The notes under the pieces are model-generated. The model ran no database searches and was not told the DNA's origin. It was given only the letters and a program-made list of their open reading frames with translations. From contig JAFTGL010000005.1 in NCBI GenBank assembly GCA_017457955.1, forward strand, positions 124,001-188,000: 64,000 nucleotides of DNA, read 5' to 3'. Shown here one piece after another: positions 26,235 to 35,185 of this stretch (position 1 is its first letter; every line of letters starts with the position of its first letter). The position numbers and the translations under genes were made by a program. This DNA comes from Ruminococcus sp. (GTDB taxonomy: Bacteria > Bacillota > Clostridia > Oscillospirales > Acutalibacteraceae).

Positions 26235-27875
26235 TCAGGCGTTCTCGATGGCGGTGATCAGAGGGGCGAGCACCTGCTTCTTGCGGCTGACGACGCCGGA
26301 AAGCTCGACGCTGTTCGCCGTTGTCTCGCACTCGAAGGCGGATTCGACAAAGCCCTTAGCGCCCTGTCCGACGAAAAGAAGCTCGGTGGACTCGTCGATG
26401 ATGTTGGTCAGCATCAGAAACAGCATGTCGGCGCCGGAGTTCGGGAGCAGGCTCTCCATATACGGAAGGAGCTTTTCCTTGACCTTCTGCAGCTCGCGGC
26501 GGCTGACACTGGTGACCTGCGACACGGTGATGGCGTACGGCTCGGCGCGGAAGGACTTGCAGTCGAGGTGGAAAATCTCATCGGGGGACTTTTTGCCCAG
26601 GCGGGAACCGGCGTTGAACATCGCCATCGCGTGTTCTTCGATGTCGATGCCCGCGATCTCAGCCAGCTCGCGCGCGGCTTTCTCATCAGCGGGCATGCAG
26701 GTGGGAGAACGGAACATCAAAGTATCGGACAGGATAGCGGAGCAGAGAAGCGCGGCGATAACAGGCTCGATCTCCAGACCGTTTTCACGATACATCATTG
26801 TGATGATGGTCGCGGTACAGCCCAAAGGCTGGTTGCGGAAATAGATAGGGTTCATGGTCTCGACCGAGTCGATACGGTGGTGGTCGATGACCTCGATCAC
26901 CTCGGCGGAGCGGATGCCGTCGACCGCCTGACCCTTTTCGTTGTGGTCAACAAGAATGACCTTTTGGCGGTCGATATCGAGCAGATTGCGCTGGGAGATC
27001 ATGCCGACGTACTTGTCGTCGTTGTCAAGGATCGGAAAATAGCGGATACGCAGCTTGGAGACGGCGGTCTTGACGTCGGTGACGAGATCGTCGACGCCGA
27101 AGGTGATGATAGAATCCTTGCGCATGATGTACCCGACGGGGATCGCCTGATTGATCAGCTTGGCGACCGTGTAGGTATCGAGGGGCGAGGCGATAACGGT
27201 ACAGCCCTTTTCCTCGGCGATCTTTATGATGGTCTTGGAGACCTTGGCGCCGAGACAGACGATGATACAGCCCGCGTTCATTTCGATCGCGCAGAGCTGG
27301 GACTCGTAACGGTTGCCGAGGATGACCATATCGTGCTCGTCAATGAAATCCTCCATGACGTCGGGATTCGCCGCCGCTACAACGACCTTGCCGCGGCTGA
27401 AACTGTCGTCGGGATTGCCGACAACGATCTCGCCCTGCAGGGTATCGGCAATATTGCTGTAGGGGGTTTTTGCCTTGGACAGCACACGGGCGTCCTGATC
27501 CTCCATATAAAAGCGCGCCTGATCGCCGAGGGTGACAATGCCCTTGATCTTCCCCCGCTTGGTCAGGATGGGGACGGTCTGGATATTGTGGTCGCGCATG
27601 TGCTCCCACGCGTTTTTCAGCGAGATACGCGGCTCGATACCGTCGATCTCGCGGAACTGGACGTCGGAGACGCGCGGCTCGAGGGATTCGATCAGCTTCG
27701 GCGCTTCAACGCCGAAGGTTTCCAGCACAAACTTCGTCTCGCTGTTCAGCTCGCCCGCGCGACAGGGGATATACTCCTCCCCCGTCAGCCGATGCTTCAA
27801 GTCCGCATAACAGATGGCGGAGCAAATAGAGTCGGTATCGGGATTTTTATGTCCTATGACAATTGTCGATTTCAT
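26235..27875 (-). CDS. Family II inorganic pyrophosphatase with CBS and DRTGG regulatory domains
   Basis: Mn/Co-dependent cytosolic enzyme that hydrolyses pyrophosphate, of the nucleotide-regulated subtype. DHH-superfamily motif GHKNPDTDS at residues 8-16; a CBS-DRTGG-CBS insert (about 70-300) that binds adenine nucleotides; then DHH motif EVIDHHRIDS near 335 and the DHHA2 domain to residue 546. The canonical family II enzyme is about 310 residues, so the extra length equals the regulatory insert. The ATG at 27875 follows AAGGAT at correct spacing, better than the upstream ATG at 27884. Confidence 0.94.
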   Translation of the reverse strand: MKSTIVIGHKNPDTDSICSAICYADLKHRLTGEEYIPCRAGELNSETKFVLETFGVEAPKLIESLEPRVSDVQFREIDGIEPRISLKNAWEHMRDHNIQTVPILTKRGKIKGIVTLGDQARFYMEDQDARVLSKAKTPYSNIADTLQGEIVVGNPDDSFSRGKVVVAAANPDVMEDFIDEHDMVILGNRYESQLCAIEMNAGCIIVCLGAKVSKTIIKIAEEKGCTVIASPLDTYTVAKLINQAIPVGYIMRKDSIITFGVDDLVTDVKTAVSKLRIRYFPILDNDDKYVGMISQRNLLDIDRQKVILVDHNEKGQAVDGIRSAEVIEVIDHHRIDSVETMNPIYFRNQPLGCTATIITMMYRENGLEIEPVIAALLCSAILSDTLMFRSPTCMPADEKAARELAEIAGIDIEEHAMAMFNAGSRLGKKSPDEIFHLDCKSFRAEPYAITVSQVTSVSRRELQKVKEKLLPYMESLLPNSGADMLFLMLTNIIDESTELLFVGQGAKGFVESAFECETTANSVELSGVVSRKKQVLAPLITAIENA

Positions 27876-27903
27876 CGGATTCATCCTTTATCATCGGTTT
27901 GGT

Positions 27904-28455
27904 TTATTCTGTACCCGCGAGGTGCACCATAACAGGCGTTATCTGCAGGGCGGGAAGGATCTTTTCGGTCAGATCGGCGGTCTTGAAGCGGATGGAAGAA
28001 GTATTCTCGCACGGATGGCAGCCGAAATACTCCTGCTTCAAAACGTCCTCGTCGATCACCAGCTGAACGCGGTGCTCCTTGTCGTTCATCAGTCCCATGA
28101 CGGAAACACTGCCGGGCCGGACGTCAAGGAACTCTTCCATATAGCTTTCGTCCCCGAAGGACAGGCGGCTGATACCCATTTGCTTCGACAGCTCCTTGGT
28201 CTTGAAGGGCTTGTCGCCCGGCATAATCAGGAGATAGAAATTCGTCTTTTGGCGGTTGCAGAGGAACAGGTTCTTGCAGATGGTCACGCCGAGCACCGCG
28301 TCGACCTCGGCGCAGACCTCCATCGTGGTAGCGGGGCGGTCGGGGTGGTCGGTGCGGTCAACGTCGACGGCAAGGCTGTCTAAAAACTGATAGGCGCGGA
28401 TCTCGCGCGCCTCTCTCCCGCTCATATCGGCAGGAGAACCGTGAAGTAATTCCAT
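27904..28455 (-). CDS. ProX/YbaK-type aminoacyl-tRNA deacylase
   Basis: A 183-residue free-standing editing protein that probably removes alanine (or cysteine) from mischarged tRNA-Pro. The central beta-barrel is recognised by VCAEVDAVLGVTICKNLFLCNRQKTNFYLLIMPG, KTKELSKQMGISRLSFG and the conserved GSVSVMGLMND near residue 115. Length fits ProXp-ala. It lies 28 bases upstream of the pyrophosphatase gene on the same strand. Confidence 0.88.
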   Translation of the reverse strand: MELLHGSPADMSGREAREIRAYQFLDSLAVDVDRTDHPDRPATTMEVCAEVDAVLGVTICKNLFLCNRQKTNFYLLIMPGDKPFKTKELSKQMGISRLSFGDESYMEEFLDVRPGSVSVMGLMNDKEHRVQLVIDEDVLKQEYFGCHPCENTSSIRFKTADLTEKILPALQITPVMVHLAGTE

Positions 28456-28488
28456 AATGATCTTCCTTATCTTTTGCTTTCTTATTTA

Positions 28489-29271
28489 TCAGAAATCTTC
28501 GAACATGAAATCCGCCCAGTAATACTGGCTCATATACTCGCTTTGGTAGGCGTTGACCGCGCCTGCGTCCAGCTCGGCAAAGCGGTAGTAGTCGCAGTCA
28601 AGCAGGCTGACGTTGACGGACATGCTGTTGTAGCTTTTGTTCACGACCCTCTCACAGCCGATCTTCTTCAGACTCTTCATCATCGCGGAGAAGATCTTTT
28701 GCAGATATGCCTGCTGTTTGAGGTCGTAGGGCTCATCCTCAAAGAGCGCGGCGGCGATCTCCTTGACCGTGCAGGAGCTGCCGTGGCGATGAACCAAATA
28801 AGCGAACACCTCTTTGCTCTTGCTGCGCTCAAAATGGACAGGGGTGCCGTCGGGAGTGAACACATCAAAGTTGCCGAAGCACTGCACCTTCAAGAGAGCG
28901 TCGCTCTTCGGCACGATCGGGAAGCGGAGTTCCTTTAATTCCGCCTCGAGCTTCTCTTTGGTGACGGGCTTCATCACGTAGCCGCTGGCGCGCAGGCGCA
29001 AGGCGTCGCCCGTGTACTCGTCATAGCCTGTGACGAAGATAATGTTCATCTTCGGGTTGACCTCTTTGAGCTTTTTCGCAAGCTCTACGCCGTTAATGCC
29101 GCGCATGTGGATATCCAAAAAGGCGATATCACAGCCGTTCGCGGTCGCTTCCTCCAAAAGCTCGCTCTGCTTGCGGAAGGCCTTCAGCTCCGCGTCGGGG
29201 ACGGCTTCTTCTATCGCTTCTACTAACATTTCCAGAGCAAGCTGCTCGTCGTCTACTGCAAGTATTTTCAT
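28489..29271 (-). CDS. Response regulator with receiver and winged-helix/SARP-type output
   Basis: A 260-residue regulator. Receiver domain 1-118: acidic pair VDDEQ, phospho-acceptor Asp in IAFLDIHM near residue 55, conserved Thr in IFVTGYDEY and Lys in VMKP near 104. The C-terminal part (about 130-260) contains LKVQCFGNFDVFTPDG and an OmpR/SARP-like DNA-binding domain without an obvious BTAD tail. Cotranscribed with the sensor kinase gene 18 bases upstream. Targets unknown. Confidence 0.88.
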   Translation of the reverse strand: MKILAVDDEQLALEMLVEAIEEAVPDAELKAFRKQSELLEEATANGCDIAFLDIHMRGINGVELAKKLKEVNPKMNIIFVTGYDEYTGDALRLRASGYVMKPVTKEKLEAELKELRFPIVPKSDALLKVQCFGNFDVFTPDGTPVHFERSKSKEVFAYLVHRHGSSCTVKEIAAALFEDEPYDLKQQAYLQKIFSAMMKSLKKIGCERVVNKSYNSMSVNVSLLDCDYYRFAELDAGAVNAYQSEYMSQYYWADFMFEDF

Positions 29272-29289
29272 GAGGTGTTCCTTTCTGTA

Positions 29290-31077
29290 TTATTTGTCGG
29301 CGGCTTTGGGAATACGGATGGTGGCGACAGTGCCCTTGCCGATCTCGCTCTCGATGTTGACGTCGGCGTTACAGAGCTCCTTGAGCCTTTGTCTGACGTT
29401 TTCCATGCCGACGTGGGAGCGTCCGTCGTCCTCGATCGGGACGGAAGTATCGAACCCGACGCCGTCGTCGGTGATGATGACCTTATAGCAGTCATCTTCC
29501 TCACGGGTGGCGATGGTCACCGTGCCGCCGTCCTCCTTCATGCCGACGCCGTGCTTGACGGCGTTCTCCACCAGCGGCTGTACCGACAGCAGGGGAATGA
29601 CGAAATCGGTCGCCTGAATATCATATTCGATCCTCAGCATATCGCCGAAGCGCATCTGCTCGAGCATGAGGTACTTTTTGAGGTGCTCCAGCTCCTGCGG
29701 GAAGGGTACGGGGGCTTTCTGCTTCAACGAATTCATGTTGCCGCGGAGATAATCGGCAAAGTTGATGGTAGCGGTGCGGGCGGTCTTGGGGTCTTTGGTG
29801 CACATCATCGCGATAGACGTCAGGGAATTATAGAGAAAATGCGGCTGGATCTGGGAGACCATCAGCGAGACCTTTGCCTCGTACAGCTCCTTTTGCATCT
29901 GCTGGTAGCGGATAGACTCCTGATACTGCCTGTGCAGGTCGATGATCAGAATGACGATCTGATTGACCAGCGTCAGCGCCATACCTGTCTCGTAAAGCGG
30001 GAAATCGGTGAAATAGAAAAATTCGTTGACCGCTTCGAGGAACAGGGACGCAAGGACGGGGATCATCGAGGTGAGCATGATGAACGCGTTTCTGCCGATG
30101 CTGATCTCGGAGATCAGACAGACGGTCAGAATGATCGCGCAGACGCCGCCGAAGATCAGCATGAACGGCTTGCCCGCGTACAGATCGCTGACGCCTGTAT
30201 AATGGAGAATAAGGGCGATCGCCGTCAGCAGGGACGCCGCCGCGATAATGATATTGCCGATCAGCTTATTGACGCTCTTTTTCAGGCTGACCTTAATATA
30301 AATGAGGGAAGAGATCATACAGATATGGGACGTGATCGTCGCCGCCGCCATGCTCTTGACGGGATCATGGATCCATAAGGGCAGGTAGGAATAGACCGTC
30401 TGCGCCAGGATAAAGATACCCGCGAAGAAACAGAGCATCGCGAAGGACAGATAGCGGTAGTCGATCTTGCCGAGGACGATACCCGCGATGGGGAATGAAA
30501 ACAGTCCGAAGAAGCACAGCAGAATACAGAGCAGGATCGTGGGGGCTTTGTGCTGGAATAACAACTCGTATACCGTCGCCTCGTTACCGATATACATATC
30601 GTAGAAATCCCTGAGGTTCTTGCTGGACAAAAGCTCATAGGGGTACATGATGTAAAGCTCCATGTCCTCGCTGTCCTCTACCAGCTCGGCAGGGATATAG
30701 CAAAGATTATAACCCGGGGTTTTGCCGAACACGGTGTCGTCGGCGCGGTAGTTTGTGCCGATCACCTTGCCGTTCGACTTGAGCTTAAACCATACGTTGT
30801 CCACCGACATGATCAGCTGATCGTGCACGGCGAGCGGCTGGGACAGCTTTCCCTTGATGGTCAGCTCATGGAAATCCTCGTTGACCATCACACGGGGCAG
30901 TGTGTCCTGCCAGTCGGAACCGTCAAGCGAATACCGGCCTTCGATGATCGTGCTCCTGTTATCGACGTCCGTACGCATATCGACAGAGCCTGCCGTAAAC
31001 AGGATGATCAGCACAAAGATCAGCAGCATGATACCTAAGGACAGATAGGTCATGCGTCGGCTGTGCAGTATACTCAT
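29290..31077 (-). CDS. 7TMR-type sensor histidine kinase (His_kinase/PF06580 class)
   Basis: A 595-residue membrane kinase. One N-terminal membrane segment, an extracytoplasmic sensor domain (about 40-175), seven predicted membrane helices (about 185-385), then the kinase core with phospho-accepting His in QPHFLYNSL near residue 402, and ATPase motifs PLVENAVKHG and DDGVGF. The layout resembles 7TMR-DISM sensors. AGGGGG precedes the ATG. It forms a two-gene unit with the response regulator; a TATAAT lies at about 31104-31109 but its -35 is weak. Confidence 0.88.
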   Translation of the reverse strand: MSILHSRRMTYLSLGIMLLIFVLIILFTAGSVDMRTDVDNRSTIIEGRYSLDGSDWQDTLPRVMVNEDFHELTIKGKLSQPLAVHDQLIMSVDNVWFKLKSNGKVIGTNYRADDTVFGKTPGYNLCYIPAELVEDSEDMELYIMYPYELLSSKNLRDFYDMYIGNEATVYELLFQHKAPTILLCILLCFFGLFSFPIAGIVLGKIDYRYLSFAMLCFFAGIFILAQTVYSYLPLWIHDPVKSMAAATITSHICMISSLIYIKVSLKKSVNKLIGNIIIAAASLLTAIALILHYTGVSDLYAGKPFMLIFGGVCAIILTVCLISEISIGRNAFIMLTSMIPVLASLFLEAVNEFFYFTDFPLYETGMALTLVNQIVILIIDLHRQYQESIRYQQMQKELYEAKVSLMVSQIQPHFLYNSLTSIAMMCTKDPKTARTATINFADYLRGNMNSLKQKAPVPFPQELEHLKKYLMLEQMRFGDMLRIEYDIQATDFVIPLLSVQPLVENAVKHGVGMKEDGGTVTIATREEDDCYKVIITDDGVGFDTSVPIEDDGRSHVGMENVRQRLKELCNADVNIESEIGKGTVATIRIPKAADK

Positions 31078-31245
31078 TTGCCGTCCCCCTCTCTTTCTTC
31101 CTATTATATATGGGTCGGGGAAAAAACAAAAGGTTTTTTGAAAATATTTTTGTTTTTTTCAAAAACTGTCCGTTTTTGTCACTGTTTTGTCCCGTTCGGC
31201 ATGCTATCATATAGCCACAGTCAAGAAAACAAAGGAGCAATCACC

Positions 31246-31938
31246 ATGAAAATCGATTTCAAAAAACCCATCGCCATCATTTTAGTCATCGTATTTTGTG
31301 CCGCGGCAACCGTCACCGGCTTCGCGGTATCCGCCGCAAGCCACTCAAACGCCGCATATGATCCCGCAAGCACCGCGGATGAAAAAACCACCGACCTCTC
31401 AAAGCCCGCGCTGAAGGACGGCGTGTGGCAGGCAGTCTATGAGGACGGGCACTCGCTGTACTTCTTCATCAACGAGGAGAGGGATTCCTTCTCCCTCATC
31501 CACCCCGAAAAGGGGATCGGAATTCCCTCCCGCTATGATTACATCTCAGCGATCGGCATGTACAAGCTGTACGCGGGAAGTGTCGACAACGAGCTCGACT
31601 GGCGCGTGATTGACAACAACGGCGTCACCGCCGCCGTCAGCGACGAAAACGGCGAAATCATCAGCCTGTACTACATCTCGGACGAAACCATCGACAGCTA
31701 CACCTACTACACCTACGACGAGCTGTGCGAAATGGCGCAGGCATACTATGAAGCACAGCACGGCAGCGCAGAGGGCGTCAGTTTCAGCGCAATGCTACAG
31801 CCCGACGGCACAGGCATGGTCGTCATCACAGGCGAACAGGGTGCCGAGCAGGTAATCACCCTTACCGTTAATATAGAGACCGGTATCGGCACGGATAACC
31901 TCGGCAACACCGTCGACCTGAGCGTTTACGCGATCTAA
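31246..31938 (+). CDS. Secreted or membrane-anchored protein, unknown function
   Basis: A 230-residue protein with an N-terminal hydrophobic segment (about 9-30, signal or anchor) and a soluble domain containing a repeated beta-strand pattern (GVWQAVYEDGHSLYFFINEE, then VSFSAMLQPDGTGMVVITGE). No known family recognised. AAAGGAG precedes the ATG at six bases. It is transcribed divergently from the sensor kinase gene across about 165 bases, which invites a regulatory link; the shared region holds two similar blocks around TTTTGTC at about 31165-31195. Confidence 0.7.
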   Translation: MKIDFKKPIAIILVIVFCAAATVTGFAVSAASHSNAAYDPASTADEKTTDLSKPALKDGVWQAVYEDGHSLYFFINEERDSFSLIHPEKGIGIPSRYDYISAIGMYKLYAGSVDNELDWRVIDNNGVTAAVSDENGEIISLYYISDETIDSYTYYTYDELCEMAQAYYEAQHGSAEGVSFSAMLQPDGTGMVVITGEQGAEQVITLTVNIETGIGTDNLGNTVDLSVYAI

Positions 31939-31981
31939 CTCTGATAACTACTAACAAATAGTATTCATAATTTTCTCCTTG

Positions 31982-32015
31982 GAAAGTGTACGCGGTGCGT
32001 GCGCTTTCTTTTTTT
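31982..32015 (+). terminator. Intrinsic terminator
   Basis: GAAAGTGTACGC-ggt-GCGTGCGCTTTC with two G-U pairs, followed by a T-run. Confidence 0.82.
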
Positions 32016-32069
32016 GCCGTCTTGAAAAATATACCGCCGTTGGTTATACTGTAAAAAAGAGGTGATCGG

Positions 32070-33047
32070 ATGACGCTGAAAACAGAAAAAAGCTATCGCT
32101 TTCTCCTGATCGCGGACGTACATATCGACCTCGAGAACGGCGGGAAGAACATTTACTTTATTCACGCAGAAAAGAATCTTGCGAGGGCGTTGGAGATTGC
32201 GAAACAAAGAGGCTGTTCCTTCATCGTCAACGCGGGCGATACGGTGACGAACGCTTCTGGCGCTAAGGAAGAATGGGAGTGCTATCGGCAGATCATCGAA
32301 GAATCGGGCTATACGGGACAGATCTTTGAGGCGATGGGAAACCATGAGACCCGATGGGCGAAATACGGCGGGTGCAGTATTGAAGACTGTCAAAGGGAGT
32401 TCATTAAGTACACACGCCTTCAAGATAAGCCGATAGTGAGGACAGAAGGAAAGACATATTACTCCTATGTCGATCGGAACTTTGGGGACGCGTTTGTCTT
32501 TCTTGCGCTTGAAAACGGAGTGAGTACCAATGAGATCGACAACTTCTCTGACGAACAGATGGACTGGGCGAAGGAACAGATCGAGCGGTACACGCGAGAA
32601 GGTCGGAGAGTTTTTCTCATTCAGCACGCGCCGATAATCGGGTTCGGCGTCGGGGATGACGTGAATCATCCCGCATATCAAGGCTCGATACGGCTGACGG
32701 ATCAAAACGGTAAGGCGTTTTGCAATAATCAGAGGTTTTATAAGCTGGTGCGCCGATATAAAAACATGATCTGGCTGTCAGGTCATACGCATGTGGATCT
32801 CAGGGACGAGGTCAACTACAGCAATGACGGCGGCAGAGCATGTCATATGATCCATATTCCCTCGACGGCAGGGACGACGCGGTTAGCCTATGATGAAAAG
32901 GGTGAGCGTGTGTTAGACCGCACCTTTTTTGAGGACGCTTCACAGGGATATCTCGTTGACGTCTTTGAGGATCGCGCGGTTTTTAAGGGGATCAGCTTCT
33001 ATGACGGTCAGACATATCCGCAATATACTTATGCGATATATAGATAA
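32070..33047 (+). CDS. Calcineurin-like metallophosphoesterase
   Basis: A 325-residue soluble dimetal phosphoesterase. Motifs in order: ADVHID near residue 15, NAGDTV near 54, GNHETR near 89, HAPI near 190 and GHTHVD near 235, which together supply the metal ligands. No signal peptide. GAGGTGATCGG precedes the ATG. Transcribed alone with a terminator on each side. Substrate not predictable. Confidence 0.88.
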   Translation: MTLKTEKSYRFLLIADVHIDLENGGKNIYFIHAEKNLARALEIAKQRGCSFIVNAGDTVTNASGAKEEWECYRQIIEESGYTGQIFEAMGNHETRWAKYGGCSIEDCQREFIKYTRLQDKPIVRTEGKTYYSYVDRNFGDAFVFLALENGVSTNEIDNFSDEQMDWAKEQIERYTREGRRVFLIQHAPIIGFGVGDDVNHPAYQGSIRLTDQNGKAFCNNQRFYKLVRRYKNMIWLSGHTHVDLRDEVNYSNDGGRACHMIHIPSTAGTTRLAYDEKGERVLDRTFFEDASQGYLVDVFEDRAVFKGISFYDGQTYPQYTYAIYR

Positions 33048-33084
33048 TCACCGCCCTGCTCGCGCAGGACGGTGATCGTTTTTT
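33047..33084. terminator. Bidirectional intrinsic terminator
   Basis: ATCACCGcCCTGC-tcgc-GCAGGaCGGTGAT followed by TTTTTT on the plus strand. It separates the phosphoesterase from the convergent lipoprotein gene. Confidence 0.85.
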
Positions 33085-33103
33085 ATATGGAGTTTTGATG
33101 TTC

Positions 33104-34522
33104 TTATCTGCCGAAGCCGCCGCGGCCGCCCATATTGGTGTTGCCGCCCATGTCGCCGTTCATGCCTCCCTGCATGCCTCCCATGCCGCCCATCATGCCG
33201 CCGCCCATCATCTGGTTGGTCAGCTCGGTGGTCTGGGAACCGTTGACGTAGATCGTGCCGCCATTGTAGACGCCCTGACCGTCATAGTCGAAGGGAGAGT
33301 TGGCGTTGATGTTCAGCGTGCCGCCGTTGACGTAAAGGTTGCCGTTACTGTCGATGGCGTCGGTGTCGCCCTGTCCCATGTTGACGGTGATGTCGCCGCC
33401 GTTGATCTCGACAGTGACGGAGTAGGCAGAGGACTTGTTAGAGCCGTTGATACCGTCGTCGGATGCGGAGATGTTGATCGTGCCGCCGTTGATCTGGATA
33501 TAGGTGGCTTCGATACCCTCAGAGGAGGAGATCGTGATGTTGCCGCCGTCGATCTGGGCTGCGGTCGTCGCCTGGATACCGTCGCTGCCCGCGGTGATGT
33601 TGAAGGCGCCGCCGCAGATGTAGATATATCCAACGGAGTTGTCTTCATCGTTCTCGGCATGGAGACCGTCTTTGTCGGTGTTGATGGTGATGGTGCCGTC
33701 AGCCACCGCGATGCTGTCGTTCGCTTCGAGGGCATCGGAGGAGCAGGTGATGTTGATGGTGCCGCCGGTGATTTTCAGATCGTCCTTTGAGGTGACGCCG
33801 TTGTCGGTAGAGCTGATGTTCAGAGTGCCGAGTCCGTTCAGAACCAGATCATCCTTGGAGAAGATGACAGCGTCGGTGTTGGTGGTGCCGTCCGCGGAGA
33901 AGGCGCCGGTCACGGAAAGGCTCGAGGTGGTGTTCTCGACGGTGGTAACGAATACCTTGTCGGCGTTCTTCACGTAGATTGCAGGAGTCGAGCTGTTATT
34001 GACGGTCACGCCGTTGAGCACCAGCTGGACCTTATCGTCGTCGCCCGCTTCTACGATGACAGAAGCGTTGGAGGCGGAGCCGGAGATGACATAAACGCCT
34101 GCCGAGGTGATGGTGATGTCAGTGTTGTCGCTGAGGGTGTAGTAGGTCGCGTCGGTGAGGTCGGCGGTTTGGCGAAGGTCGCGGTCGGAGAAGATGTCTG
34201 ATGCGTCGATCACGCCGCCCGAGGTGGTGTTTGCCGTTGTGGTGACCTCAGCGGACTGGGTCAGCTTGACGGTGTTGTCATTTGTATTGCTGTTAGTATC
34301 GTTCGTTTCTTTTGTCTGCGCTTCGGTCGCGGCTTCGGTTGCCTTTTCGGTGGGAGCTGTCGTAGTGCTCTGGGTGGGAGATGTGGTTGCCGCCGCAGTC
34401 TCTTCATCCGAAGAGCTCAGGGAGCTGAGATCGATGTCTAAATCATCTACGTTTGCCTTGCATGCCGCGAGGGACGCGGTGAGCATCAATGTCGCGAGTA
34501 ATAATACGAATAACTTTTTCAT
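33104..34522 (-). CDS. Lipoprotein with beta-helical DUF4353-type carbohydrate-binding domain
   Basis: A 472-residue surface lipoprotein. Lipobox SLAAC near residue 21, a Thr/Glu/Asn-rich spacer (about 35-105), then a long right-handed-helix-like region with recurrent turns such as GGTINIT, GTLNI and GGNITI (about 120-430), and a Gly/Met-rich tail (MMGGGMMGGMGGMQGG) at the C-terminus. This layout is that of DUF4353 carbohydrate-binding proteins, often found near VTC/CotH genes; none are seen here. AAGGAGG precedes the ATG. A tandem OmpR-type box lies upstream and is duplicated in front of the divergent gene. Confidence 0.8.
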   Translation of the reverse strand: MKKLFVLLLATLMLTASLAACKANVDDLDIDLSSLSSSDEETAAATTSPTQSTTTAPTEKATEAATEAQTKETNDTNSNTNDNTVKLTQSAEVTTTANTTSGGVIDASDIFSDRDLRQTADLTDATYYTLSDNTDITITSAGVYVISGSASNASVIVEAGDDDKVQLVLNGVTVNNSSTPAIYVKNADKVFVTTVENTTSSLSVTGAFSADGTTNTDAVIFSKDDLVLNGLGTLNISSTDNGVTSKDDLKITGGTINITCSSDALEANDSIAVADGTITINTDKDGLHAENDEDNSVGYIYICGGAFNITAGSDGIQATTAAQIDGGNITISSSEGIEATYIQINGGTINISASDDGINGSNKSSAYSVTVEINGGDITVNMGQGDTDAIDSNGNLYVNGGTLNINANSPFDYDGQGVYNGGTIYVNGSQTTELTNQMMGGGMMGGMGGMQGGMNGDMGGNTNMGGRGGFGR

Positions 34523-34607
34523 GGTGTTACCTCCTTGTGGTTTGAGTGTGTGGAAAAGGTTTGTTTTTTGATTACGGCTATATCTTAACCTGTCAATATG
34601 TTTTCCG

Positions 34608-34635
34608 TGTGATTGTAATATGAAAAGTATGTGAA
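34608..34635 (-). promoter_or_regulatory. Three 11-bp-spaced boxes before the DUF4353-type gene
   Basis: On the minus strand TTCACA (34630-34635), TTCATA (34619-34624) and ATCACA (34608-34613) are at exact 11-bp steps, the pattern bound by PhoP/PhoB-type response regulators. A -10-like TAAGAT follows about 25 bases further on. Confidence 0.65.
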
Positions 34636-34711
34636 AAGATGATTTTTATGGCTTTAGAGATGATAAAACGCTATATATAATGTATAGACGTCATAAAATC
34701 ACGGAAAAATG

Positions 34712-34739
34712 CTCACAAAACGTTCACATTTCAATCACG
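34712..34739 (+). promoter_or_regulatory. Three 11-bp-spaced boxes before the small divergent gene
   Basis: CTCACA (34712-34717), TTCACA (34723-34728) and ATCACG (34734-34739) at exact 11-bp steps, followed by CATATTGACAG and a -10-like TATGAT near 34759. This 48-base segment matches the minus-strand copy at about 36 positions. Confidence 0.65.
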
Positions 34740-34822
34740 CAGATATCATATTGACAGCTTATGATAGTGCCATAGAAACAAAACAGCATTCCCCACATAA
34801 TCTACAGAAAGGTGGCAACGAC

Positions 34823-35011
34823 ATGTATCCTACACCCTACATCACCGGACAGGAAAACACACAAGAGCTGCTGGACATCCGACGCGACAGAGTGCGGGAA
34901 CGCAGGCTGAGAAAGGCTTCCCGCATGACAGGAACCATCCTGACCGTCAACACGGCGCACACCGCCGAGATCATCGAATTCCCCGAACCGGATTTTCCCC
35001 GTATTGCTTAA
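34823..35011 (+). CDS. Small basic protein, 62 residues, unknown function
   Basis: Begins MYPTPYITGQENTQELLDI, followed by the Arg-rich stretch RRDRVRERRLRKASR (residues about 20-34) and an acidic C-terminal tail EIIEFPEPDFP. The ATG follows AAAGGTGG at seven bases; a longer frame from 34709 would cross the boxes and promoter and is rejected. No family recognised. Possibly a small nucleic-acid- or membrane-binding protein; only the shared promoter architecture gives a clue, linking it to the DUF4353-type lipoprotein. Confidence 0.55.
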   Translation: MYPTPYITGQENTQELLDIRRDRVRERRLRKASRMTGTILTVNTAHTAEIIEFPEPDFPRIA

Positions 35012-35073
35012 TTACGCTAACTACTTTTTCATGCTAATCATGAGAACTCCTTTCATAAACTCCTAAACGAAAA

Positions 35074-35096
35074 CTCCCCTTTATGGGGAGCTTTTT
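35074..35096 (+). terminator. Intrinsic terminator
   Basis: CTCCCC-tttat-GGGGAG then CTTTTT. Confidence 0.75.
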
Positions 35097-35185
35097 CGTT
35101 GTGTGCAAAATATTTTATTATCGAGTGACAAAGCGGGACAGGTATGATACAATATGAACAATTCAGAAAACACAGGAGGCGCAAA

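Noticed and set aside
34709..34822. Longer N-terminus for the 62-residue protein
   Set aside because: It would include the 11-bp-spaced boxes and the promoter; the ATG at 34823 has its own ribosome binding site.
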